Of a stretch of 25,394 bases of DNA, positions 1 to 6,231 are shown piece by piece (position 1 is the first letter of the stretch; each line of letters starts with the position of its first letter). Source of the DNA: Deltaproteobacteria bacterium (GTDB lineage Bacteria > Desulfobacterota > Syntrophia > Syntrophales > UBA5619); contig JAPLJY010000152.1 of the NCBI GenBank assembly GCA_026388345.1, positions 1-25,394 of the forward strand, read 5' to 3'. Below the pieces are notes generated by a model that saw only the letters and a list, made by a program, of their open reading frames with translations, had not been told where the DNA came from and did no database searches. The position numbers were made by a program, and so were the translations under genes.

Positions 1-181
1 AACGTTTTGAGGTCAACCGTGTCGCCATAACTGAAAAGTTGCTCAACATCTGCAGGTGATATCCTCTACCAAGTCCCGATTTTTTGAAAAACCGGGTAGA
101 AAAAGAACCTAATCAAATTTCGGAAAATTCAAACCTCTCACCTTGAGCGTGGGATTTTATTTCTAACCGCGGGAGGTTATT
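1..181. other. 5' intergenic stretch before the first FecR gene
   Basis: I see no gene here. The stretch is AT-richer than the rest of the window. At about 71-102 there is an imperfect inverted repeat (TCTACC / GGTAGA with an inner CCCG / CGGG) around a T-rich then A-rich centre. It could be the terminator of an upstream gene outside the window or a leader structure. The last 40 bases, with TGGGATTTTAT and then GGGAGG before the ATG, resemble the leader of the second FecR gene. Confidence 0.5.
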
Positions 182-1954
182 ATGAGACGGGTGATTTTCG
201 TTTTATTGTGTGCTCTGACCGTTATGCTCACCGGCCTGACGCTGTATGACCCTGCGGATGCCGCGTCCGGCAGGGGGAAATCCGTATCCATAAACCTGCT
301 GCCGGGGGAGCTGAAACATCTCGACATCCGGGATGAGTTCATCCCATCCTCAGGGAAGGAGGCGGGGATCATCCAGACGATCATTGGCCATATGATCGTT
401 GCCCGGGAGGATTTGAGAACAGCCTATTATGCGGCACCGGGAGACAAACTCTTTGAAAGGGATGTTCTTTTTACCCTAAAGGGGTCAAAAAGTCGATTCA
501 AGCTGATCGGGGAAGATGTGGTAACGATGGGCGAGAACACCCGCATGGGCATCAAGAGCTTTCAAGAAAACACACAAAAGAGCGCCAAGTCATCGGTCTT
601 TACAATGGATAAGGGCAAGGCGATGTTCTATGCCCTGCGCCTATTCAAACACCAAAGCAATTCAATGGTCGTGGAATCACCCACCGCGGTCTGCGGTGTC
701 CGGGGCACGAAGTGGGGGGTAGAGGTTGTTGAACTGGCAGGCAAGGAGACGGCTTCACGGCCCATCCAGGTGGCGGATACATCCGACCTCGGGTTCAGGC
801 TGTTGGCACAGGCCAATCCGCCCACACCGCCCCAGTTTCAGACGACAATCCTCTGTTTCAGTGGAACGGTATTTACAGGCTCTACGGCGCCGCCGCCACC
901 GGGGGCGCCTCCTCCCCCGATTGTGACTTTATCTCAGGGGCAGATGACAACCGTGGGGACAGGGGCGCCGCCTGCTCCACCCTCGATCACGCCGCCAGCA
1001 CTGGCCAACTCTTTTATCGCGGGAACATTCGTGCCGCCTTCGGGTGAACCCTCGGGGACGCCTCCGCCCCCGCCACCACCCGACTCACTACCGCCACCAC
1101 CACCTCCACCGCTACCACCGCCGGATACCAGCGGCATGACGCAAAACCAGGCGACGCTGCAGCAAAGCCAGGTAACAGAAACCACAGAAACCAGGCCGAC
1201 GACACACGACGGATTCTTTTCCGGGATGCTTTCGTTTTCCAGTTCATACTACGTAACCTTCATGAGCGAAACGCCGCAGGATTTTGATTCCAGTTCAGCA
1301 AAAGCCTTAAAAGAGGATAGTCCTTCTAATTATGTTCGAGTGGACGGTACGGGCGGCACTGACAAGAAGGTTGCGGAGGTATCTTTTTCTGGGTCCTGGA
1401 CGGGATCGGAGCCCATGCAGCGGACGGAACTGGGGTACAATGCCTATATGGAGTGGGGCTCGTGGACACAGCCAAACCCGATGAACATTGGTGGATTAGA
1501 TTACAAATTCGACAACAAGGGGTATTATGTCTGGGGAGACCGAACCGTCACCATGCCGTCCAGTATTGACGCCAACTACAGCGGCATCGCCCATGGAACG
1601 GCGTGGAGTGCCGGCGGCGGGATCGACAAGACCGGAACATTCAGCATGGATGTACATCTCAGTCCCACCCCCATCATCGAGAATTTCCAGGTCTGGGTTG
1701 GTGGTGTAAATAACACCGGATTCAGTAACGGTTCCGGTTCGATTATGGGATCGTCCTTCAGCGTGACTGCGTCGGGAACCAGTTGTGTGAACGGTGGTGC
1801 TTGTGGTGGCAGCGGCTCGGCGAACGGCGCATTCTATGGCCCGAACGCCGAGCAGGCCGGCGGCGTCTGGAAGGCCACATCTGGCGGTGCATATGCCAAC
1901 GGCATGTTCCAGGGAACCAAGGGAACATCATTACCACCACAAGGGCCGTTCTAA
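182..1954 (+). CDS. Exported FecR-domain protein with proline-rich linker and TbpB-like C-terminal barrel motif
   Basis: A 590-residue exported protein. Residues 1-28 form a signal peptide (MRR, then a hydrophobic core, ending near ADAAS). Residues about 70-200 form a FecR domain: the body includes AAPGDKLFERDVLFTLKG and the closing TPTAV-like segment SPTAVCGVRGTKWGVEV. Residues about 235-315 are a proline-rich linker with long P runs. The C-terminal part is rich in G, S, T and aromatic residues and contains GAFYGPNAEQAGGVW at about 549-563. That resembles the repeat signature of TbpB / Slam-dependent beta-barrel lipoprotein domains. FecR domains in such secreted proteins are not the iron-citrate anti-sigma factor, and no sigma gene is nearby. 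GGGAGG lies just upstream of the ATG. A terminator follows. FecR identity is firm; the barrel reading is by motif only and the function is unknown. Confidence 0.85.
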   Translation: MRRVIFVLLCALTVMLTGLTLYDPADAASGRGKSVSINLLPGELKHLDIRDEFIPSSGKEAGIIQTIIGHMIVAREDLRTAYYAAPGDKLFERDVLFTLKGSKSRFKLIGEDVVTMGENTRMGIKSFQENTQKSAKSSVFTMDKGKAMFYALRLFKHQSNSMVVESPTAVCGVRGTKWGVEVVELAGKETASRPIQVADTSDLGFRLLAQANPPTPPQFQTTILCFSGTVFTGSTAPPPPGAPPPPIVTLSQGQMTTVGTGAPPAPPSITPPALANSFIAGTFVPPSGEPSGTPPPPPPPDSLPPPPPPPLPPPDTSGMTQNQATLQQSQVTETTETRPTTHDGFFSGMLSFSSSYYVTFMSETPQDFDSSSAKALKEDSPSNYVRVDGTGGTDKKVAEVSFSGSWTGSEPMQRTELGYNAYMEWGSWTQPNPMNIGGLDYKFDNKGYYVWGDRTVTMPSSIDANYSGIAHGTAWSAGGGIDKTGTFSMDVHLSPTPIIENFQVWVGGVNNTGFSNGSGSIMGSSFSVTASGTSCVNGGACGGSGSANGAFYGPNAEQAGGVWKATSGGAYANGMFQGTKGTSLPPQGPF

Positions 1955-1968
1955 CTTTAAAATCTTCT

Positions 1969-2000
1969 AAAAAAAGACATGTTCCGGCATGTCTTTTTTT
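1969..2000 (+). terminator. Rho-independent terminator after the first FecR gene
   Basis: A seven-base A run plus GACATG pairs with CATGTC plus a seven-base T run, giving a 13-bp stem around a 6-base loop, 14 bases after the stop codon. The A and T tails make it potentially bidirectional. It separates the two FecR genes into different transcription units. Confidence 0.85.
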
Positions 2001-2090
2001 ATTGTGACCCAAGGGCTGCACGATGTCCTGTTCAGGGAATAAAATACTCCTGGTTGTGGGATTTTATCTTTTTAATCCCGAGAGGTTGTC

Positions 2091-3113
2091 ATGAGACGGG
2101 CTATTTTGGTTTTTGTGTGTTGTCTGACCGTTATTTACACCGGCCTGATCCTGTATGGCCATGCGGAATCCGCATCCGGCAGGGGGAAATCCGTATCCAT
2201 CAACCTGTTGCCGGGGGAGCTGAAAAATCTCGACATCAAGGATGACTTCATCCCCTATGCGGGGAAGGAGGCGGGGGTGATCAAGACGGTCGCCGGTCAT
2301 CTGGTGGTCTCCCGCGAGAACATGCGGCAGGCCTACTACGCCGTTGCGGGGGACCTGCTCTATGAAAAGGACGTTCTTTTCACGCTGAAGGAGTCGCGGT
2401 GCCGGTTCAAGCTGCACAACGAGGATACGGTCGACCTGGGCGAGAACGCAAGGATCGGGATCACCGCTTCCGATGACGACCGGAAAACCCGGGAAAAGCG
2501 CTCCGCCTTCGATATCGCCAGAGGCAAGGCCATGTTCCTGACCATCCGCCTGTTCAGGCACAAAGGGGCCTCCACAACCGTGTCGACCCCGACCGCGGTG
2601 GCCGGCGTGAGGGGGACCAAATTCGGCGTGGAAGTGATCGAGCCGGGCGGAACGCCATCGGCATCGCTTCCTGTCCTTGTGGCGGACGCATCGGATACGG
2701 CCTTCCGCCATCTGGCCCAGGCGACCGCCCCACCACTTTTTGAGACAAATGTCTATACGTTTGAGGGCGTCGTGGACGTCACATCGAGGATAACAGGACA
2801 GACTTCGAAGCTGGGAGCGGGACAGGGCATAAACGCCGGCGCCGGCGGTCTGGGAAATTTGTTTCCCGTGACGCCGGATATATACCGGAAATTCCAGGCC
2901 GATACGGAAGGGTCCGCCACCGGTGATAACAGGGGCGCCACCGGCGTGACCGGAGGGGTTGTCGGAACAGATCCTGGCATGGGGACACCCAATATCATCG
3001 ACACCGGCAAGATCACGCAGGATCAGGGAACAAAAGACATTAAACCTTTACCCGCGCCCACACCCACGCCCATACCGAACCAGCAGGGCCATGGACCAGG
3101 GAGCTTTTATTGA
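2091..3113 (+). CDS. Exported FecR-domain protein, tandem paralogue lacking the barrel
   Basis: A 340-residue paralogue of the preceding gene. The first 200 residues align without gaps over long stretches, for example SASGRGKSVSINLLPGELK, the KEAG.I.T..GH segment and STPTAVAGVRGTKFGVEV. It has the same style of signal peptide (MRRAILVFVCCLTV...) and a FecR domain. After about residue 210 the sequence diverges into a glycine- and threonine-rich region and a proline tail (PAPTPTPIPNQQG). The long polyproline linker and the TbpB-like domain of the first gene are missing. The leader upstream of the ATG (TGGGATTTTAT, then GAGAGG) matches the leader of the first gene, so the duplication included regulatory DNA. 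Probably periplasmic or surface-located; function not known. Confidence 0.82.
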   Translation: MRRAILVFVCCLTVIYTGLILYGHAESASGRGKSVSINLLPGELKNLDIKDDFIPYAGKEAGVIKTVAGHLVVSRENMRQAYYAVAGDLLYEKDVLFTLKESRCRFKLHNEDTVDLGENARIGITASDDDRKTREKRSAFDIARGKAMFLTIRLFRHKGASTTVSTPTAVAGVRGTKFGVEVIEPGGTPSASLPVLVADASDTAFRHLAQATAPPLFETNVYTFEGVVDVTSRITGQTSKLGAGQGINAGAGGLGNLFPVTPDIYRKFQADTEGSATGDNRGATGVTGGVVGTDPGMGTPNIIDTGKITQDQGTKDIKPLPAPTPTPIPNQQGHGPGSFY

Positions 3114-3397
3114 GATAATTCTAAAAAAGGGATAAAGGCAGTAAAAAAAATCGTTCTCCGGTCTTGATCCATGGTTCATTTTTTCGGCGTCCATTTTTCG
3201 ATGTTATTTTCGGTCGACTTTCAACAAAAACAGCCCTAAATTTCGGCCCAACTCAACAACAGTGTCCGGTTAAAGATTTGCATCTGAGACTCTCGCATGG
3301 GGACACCGTCATATCATCCCGTTTCAGAATTGTATCAGACCAATACCGTTTGTTTCATCCCAGCGCAAATCGTATTTAAACCGTAAAGTGAGCCCAT
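3114..3397. other. Intergenic region with no convincing gene
   Basis: AT-rich sequence between the second FecR gene and the scar region. No ORF here has a good ribosome binding site or a recognisable product. The segment around 3261-3310 (GTGTCCGGTTAAAG, later ATGGGGACACC) has the look of a decayed insertion-sequence end, but I could not identify a family or a paired terminus. Confidence 0.4.
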
Positions 3398-3490
3398 ATG
3401 AAAACTGGGGGCGACAAAGGCAAAAATTCCTGCAATTAGCCTGCTGGCGCTGTTTCTTGTGCTGATTTTCAGCTCTGTGTCCTTTGCCGC
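3398..3490 (+). pseudogene. 5' fragment of a secreted-protein gene, frameshifted and cut off
   Basis: From 3411 one frame encodes a textbook signal peptide: positive residues (KAK), the hydrophobic core ISLLALFLVLIFSSVSFAA and an AxA-type cleavage site. The only nearby ATG (3398-3400) is in another frame. Removing one G from the five-G run at 3407-3411 would join them as MKTGATKAK plus the core. Coding sense stops at about 3490, where the opposite-strand restriction-gene fragment begins. The mature protein is missing, so its function cannot be told. Confidence 0.55.
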
Positions 3491-3734
3491 GCTCCATCTC
3501 GTCGAGATTGACGCCGATGTCCTTCGTCTCGACGTGGCCTACCGGGACCCCCTTCCGGGTGATGTTGAAATCCGGTGCGCCACAGGCAATCCGGCGGGGT
3601 TCGTTCGTGGCGTCAATGTCTTTGTCGTAAGCCTCCAGGAGGGCTTCCAAGGCGGCGCGGTGCGTGTGTTCCGTGGAGTCGCCTTTCTCAAGGCTCTTCC
3701 TGATCTCGCTGATGTACTCTGTAAAAGAATCCAT
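3491..3734 (-). pseudogene. N-terminal remnant of a type IIG-like restriction-modification enzyme
   Basis: About 80 residues are recognisable, from MDSFTEYISEIRKSLEKG to about VNLDEMER. They match the start of large fused restriction/methyltransferase proteins (Eco57I/BpuSI type): the helix HTHRAALEALLEAY and the PD-(D/E)xK nuclease core as GAPDF followed by GHVETKDIG. Intact family members continue with the second half of the nuclease domain and a gamma-type N6-adenine methyltransferase of several hundred residues. Here the homology ends at about 3491 and the frame runs on as unrelated sequence to a stop at 3324. It cannot modify DNA, and nuclease activity is unlikely. It lies just downstream of the toxin-antitoxin pair on the same strand. 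Confidence 0.7.
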
Positions 3735-3785
3735 CTCCTCGGCATCCCTCCCGCCTGTTTAACTTTTACTGGCGCCTATTGGTTG

Positions 3786-4193
3786 TCACTTCATATCGCC
3801 CATGATCTCAAGAAATTCGCGGGGCGTGACGATTTTGATCCCCTGATACAGGCGAACATCAACCAACGCCTTGTCGCCGGAAACAACGCAACCGCCCTTC
3901 AGGGCCAGGGCGCAGGCGATGAATTTGTCGTCGTCCGGATCGGCGACGACATGAATTTCCGGTGTTCTGGTTGTGAAGACGATATGAAAGCCGGTGGCGA
4001 AAAGCTTCAACAGCTCTTCCAGCTCCGGGGTGTTGTCGAGTCCCAGGCGACGGAGGACTTCAATATATTCATCAAAGATGTCCTGTGAAAGGCAGAGCGT
4101 CAGGCGACCGTCCTTCCATAAATCGATGATGGTTCTGGGATTGCCGCCGAAAAAGGAGGAGATGAAGACATTGGTGTCCAGGACAACCCTCAT
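3786..4193 (-). CDS. PIN-domain toxin (VapC-like ribonuclease) of a toxin-antitoxin pair
   Basis: A 135-residue PIN-domain protein, expected to be a Mg-dependent RNase. It starts MRVVLDTNVFISS, which carries the first catalytic Asp at residue 6. The later acidic residues lie in ADPDDDKFIACALA and SGDKALVD, the usual PIN quartet. I chose the ATG at 4191-4193 over in-frame upstream starts because it begins at the conserved motif and overlaps the antitoxin stop codon by ATGA, the typical coupled arrangement. It resembles the 'putative toxin-antitoxin system toxin, PIN family' group (COG1569) more than short VapC proteins. The gene looks intact, unlike its downstream neighbour. Confidence 0.88.
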   Translation of the reverse strand: MRVVLDTNVFISSFFGGNPRTIIDLWKDGRLTLCLSQDIFDEYIEVLRRLGLDNTPELEELLKLFATGFHIVFTTRTPEIHVVADPDDDKFIACALALKGGCVVSGDKALVDVRLYQGIKIVTPREFLEIMGDMK

Positions 4194-4438
4194 CCTTTTC
4201 CTCGTCTGATCTCTTGAATGGCCCCCGGAATCCGCTCGGCCGTGACGCCCTGCGCGGACAGTCGCCCCCCGATCCTTTCCCAAAGGTTGTCGACATAGGC
4301 GGCTATATCTCGGCTGGAGATGTATTCCTCGAGCAATTCCCGGACGACGTCGCTTGTCGTTTTCCCCTCCGCCCGTGCAAATCGGCTGACCTTATCCTTG
4401 AGCTCCGGTTCGATCCGGATGATCATCTGGGTGGACAT
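4190..4438 (-). CDS. Ribbon-helix-helix antitoxin
   Basis: An 82-residue protein. The N-terminal half, MSTQMIIRIEPELKDKVSRF followed by a helix and TTSDVVRELLEEYI, has the beta-strand/helix/helix spacing of CopG/Arc-type DNA-binding domains. The C-terminal half (AAYVDNLWERIGGRLSAQG) is the likely toxin-binding tail. AGGAGA lies 7 bases before the ATG. The gene overlaps the PIN toxin by four bases. As in other type II systems it should neutralise the toxin and repress its own promoter, and an inverted repeat suited to this lies directly upstream. Confidence 0.85.
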   Translation of the reverse strand: MSTQMIIRIEPELKDKVSRFARAEGKTTSDVVRELLEEYISSRDIAAYVDNLWERIGGRLSAQGVTAERIPGAIQEIRRGKG

Positions 4439-4458
4439 GATGCTTCTCCTGCCATGGA

Positions 4459-4481
4459 ATCGTATTAATCGTCTATACGAT
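4459..4481 (-). promoter_or_regulatory. Putative antitoxin operator (inverted repeat)
   Basis: ATCGTAT (4459-4465) and ATACGAT (4475-4481) form an exact 7-bp inverted repeat with a 9-base spacer, 21 bases before the antitoxin ATG. The position overlaps where the toxin-antitoxin promoter must lie. RHH antitoxins bind such palindromes as dimers of dimers. The assignment is by position and symmetry only. Confidence 0.55.
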
Positions 4482-4528
4482 ATACCTCAGAGAAAGCGGC
4501 GTCAAGAAATATCCCGATTGGTCCCCTG

Positions 4529-4693
4529 ATGAGCCTTGTCATTGCGAAGGTCTTGCGCTATCCTGCCGCCGTATCGGGTCCGGGACTGCTGGTCGCCTTC
4601 GCCGCTTCGGCCCTCTCCGGCATCGCGGCGGGGATCCACCCCTCGTTCAAGGCGACCCAGATCCATCCGGAGGACATCATCCGGGGGATATAA
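4529..4693 (+). repeat. Permease-tail repeat, copy 1 (165 bp)
   Basis: A 165-bp unit running from ATGAGCCTTGTCAT to a TAA, open throughout. It encodes 54 residues beginning MSLVIAKVLRYPAAVSGPG and continuing through ALSGIAAGIHPSFKATQIHP to EDIIRGI. This is the last transmembrane helix and cytoplasmic tail of a MacB/FtsX-type ABC-transporter permease, without the rest of the gene. Copies 2 and 3 lie at 5997 and 14681 in the same orientation. No ribosome binding site precedes the ATG, so it is better seen as a repeated gene fragment than a gene. Confidence 0.75.
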
Positions 4694-4759
4694 GGGTGGA
4701 ATCCTCCATATTCTTCATAATCTTTATATTGATATCATATAAGAAAGGACCCCTTGCCC

Positions 4760-5506
4760 ATGGTTAAGCAAAATATGAACCATCGATGGACAGCTCTAAA
4801 GGAAGGCATAGCGGCGGCGTGGCCCATCTGCCTGGGATACGCGCCCATCGGATTGGCTTTCGGCGTCCTGGCCCACAATGCCGGTCTGGCGCCGTGGGAG
4901 ATCGGTCTGATGTCGCTTCTTGTCTATGCCGGAAGCGCCCAGTTTATCGCGGTATCCATGATCGGCAGCGGCTCTGCCGTCATCCCGATCATCCTGACGA
5001 CCTTTACCGTCAATCTCCGCCACCTGCTGATGAGCTCATCCCTGGCCGTTTATCTCCAACGTCTGGGCGTTGGCCGGCTTTCCCTGTATGCTTACGGGGT
5101 GACCGATGAAAGTTTCGCCCTCAACATGACCCGTTTCCGGGACGGAAACTGGGATTGGCGGAGGGCTCTGGCGTTAAATCAGACCGCCAACCTGGCCTGG
5201 ATCGTCAGCACAATCATCGGGGGCTATGGCGGGCAATTCATTCCCGCCGGGAACGGGGACACCTTGCGGCAAGGTGTCCCCATCGATTACGCGCTGCCCG
5301 CTATGTTCATCTGCCTGCTGGTCTTGCAGATCCGGGGTGGCCTTTATGTCCTGGTCGCCGTCCTTTCGGGATTGCTGGCCGTTGCCTTCTCGCTGCTCTT
5401 TCCGGGCAATGCCTATATTGTGATGGCGTCGGTGACCGCCGCAACTCTCGGCGTCTTCCTGCGGAAGGGGTGTGGCAAGGGAAGAGAAAGCACGGAGGAA
5501 TCGTGA
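4760..5506 (+). CDS. azlC: AzlC family branched-chain amino acid exporter, large subunit
   Basis: A 248-residue inner-membrane protein of the AzlC/YgaZ family, which with AzlD exports branched-chain amino acids or analogues. Family marks: GYAPIGLAFGVLAHNAGL, LVYAGSAQFIAV, TVNLRHLLMSSSLA, GVTDESFAL and DYALPAMF, spread over several hydrophobic helices. I prefer the ATG at 4760: AAGGA ends 10 bases upstream, while the TTG at 4754 would sit only 4 bases from it. Oddity: codons around 5255-5281 contain a perfect palindrome also found in a MITE-like element at 18240. It encodes GDTLRQGVP in a loop where relatives usually have a shorter, different sequence. The frame is kept. azlD overlaps the stop codon. 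Confidence 0.9.
   Translation: MVKQNMNHRWTALKEGIAAAWPICLGYAPIGLAFGVLAHNAGLAPWEIGLMSLLVYAGSAQFIAVSMIGSGSAVIPIILTTFTVNLRHLLMSSSLAVYLQRLGVGRLSLYAYGVTDESFALNMTRFRDGNWDWRRALALNQTANLAWIVSTIIGGYGGQFIPAGNGDTLRQGVPIDYALPAMFICLLVLQIRGGLYVLVAVLSGLLAVAFSLLFPGNAYIVMASVTAATLGVFLRKGCGKGRESTEES
5255..5281. repeat. Perfect palindrome inside azlC
   Basis: GGGGACACCTTG, a CGG spacer and CAAGGTGTCCCC form a 12-bp perfect hairpin inside the coding sequence. The same 27 bases recur at the heart of the larger palindrome at 18240-18282. It adds codons in frame without a stop. Confidence 0.85.
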
Positions 5507-5826
5507 AGACGGACTATCTGTTGATGGTTCTGGGCATGGGGATCGTGACCTATCTGCCGCGCTGGGCTCCCTTGATTTTTCTGTCGCGCCGCCGCCTGCC
5601 GGAGTGGCTGCGGCAGTGGCTGGATTTCATTCCCGCCGCCGTCCTGAGCGCCCTGATTCTGCCCGCTCTGGTGACAACCGGAGAACCACGGCATCTGACC
5701 GTCTTGCAACCGGCCCTGCTGGTTTCCATCCCCACGTTGATTTTTGCCTGGAAGACCCGTTCGTTGGCCGGAACGGTGATCGTCGGGATGGCCCTCTTCT
5801 GGGTCGCCGGACGGCTTCTTCCCTGA
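5503..5826 (+). CDS. azlD: AzlD family branched-chain amino acid transport protein, small subunit
   Basis: A 107-residue membrane protein with about four hydrophobic helices: DYLLMVLGMGIVTYLPRWAP, FIPAAVLSALILPALV, LLVSIPTLIFAW and GTVIVGMALFWVAGRLL. The T-Y-L-P-R segment followed by PEWLRQWLDFIPAAVL is typical of AzlD. The start is the GTG at 5503, which overlaps the azlC stop as GTGA and has GGAGG (5494-5498) just upstream. Length and coupling to azlC fit the family, so the pair should act as one exporter. No Lrp-like regulator gene is adjacent. Confidence 0.88.
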   Translation: MKTDYLLMVLGMGIVTYLPRWAPLIFLSRRRLPEWLRQWLDFIPAAVLSALILPALVTTGEPRHLTVLQPALLVSIPTLIFAWKTRSLAGTVIVGMALFWVAGRLLP

Positions 5827-5866
5827 GCCGGCAGCGATTCCCCGTAGAAACAAAGGTCTCCCCATT

Positions 5867-5956
5867 GTGAAGCTCCCCGCCCACAGGGCGGGACTTCCCG
5901 GCAAGGAAATTGTCTGTTTTTTATTGCGCCCCTTATTCCCGCCTACAAGGCGGGGC
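5867..5956. repeat. Double-hairpin repeat, copy A
   Basis: Contains CCCGCCC-ACA-GGGCGGG and, 45 bases on, CCCGCCT-ACA-AGGCGGG (5938-5954), two hairpins with the same ACA loop. The first 51 bases (5867-5917) match 7943-7993 at all but four positions. GC-rich hairpins of this sort occur as IS200/IS605 end remnants or REP/MITE elements; I cannot decide between them. It lies 40 bases after azlD and could also act as its terminator, since a T-run follows the first hairpin. Confidence 0.7.
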
Positions 5957-5996
5957 GTGCGGGTTGCGTTCCAGGTCAAGACCCAGATGAGCCCAG

Positions 5997-6191
5997 ATGA
6001 GCCTTGTCATCGCGAAGGTTATGCGCTATCCTGTCGCCGTTTCCGGTCCGGGGCTGGCGCTCGCCTTCGCCGCTTCGGCCCTCTCCGGCGTCGCGGCGGG
6101 GATCTACCCCTCGTTCAAGGCGACCCAGATCCACCCGGCGGACATCATCCTGGAGGTATGGGCACAGGGACAACTCCCAATTTTCCATTGA
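5997..6191 (+). repeat. Permease-tail repeat, copy 2
   Basis: Similar to copy 1 from ATGAGCCTTGTCAT to about 6159: MSLVIAKVMRYPVAVSGPG, then ALSGVAAGIYPSFKATQIHP and ADII. Differences from copy 1 are mostly conservative or third-base. The end has drifted (GGAGGTATGGG in place of GGGGATATAAG), so the frame runs on to a TGA at 6191. Directly upstream the 10-mer CCCAGATGAG is present twice in tandem (5982-6001), the second copy running into the repeat. It has no ribosome binding site and is not a complete gene. The following ThDP gene starts 40 bases later. Confidence 0.75.
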
Positions 6192-6231
6192 TACGTACAA
6201 CCCCTAAACCGGTTTTCTTACGGAGGTCGAC

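Noticed and set aside
3261..3310. GTGTCCGGTTAAAG and ATGGGGACACC as possible insertion-sequence ends
   Set aside because: No paired inverted repeat, target duplication or transposase fragment was found, so the resemblance is not enough.
3459..4088. A 209-codon plus-strand ORF opposite the restriction fragment and PIN toxin
   Set aside because: Only its first residues (end of a signal peptide) make sense; the remainder is antisense of recognisable minus-strand genes.
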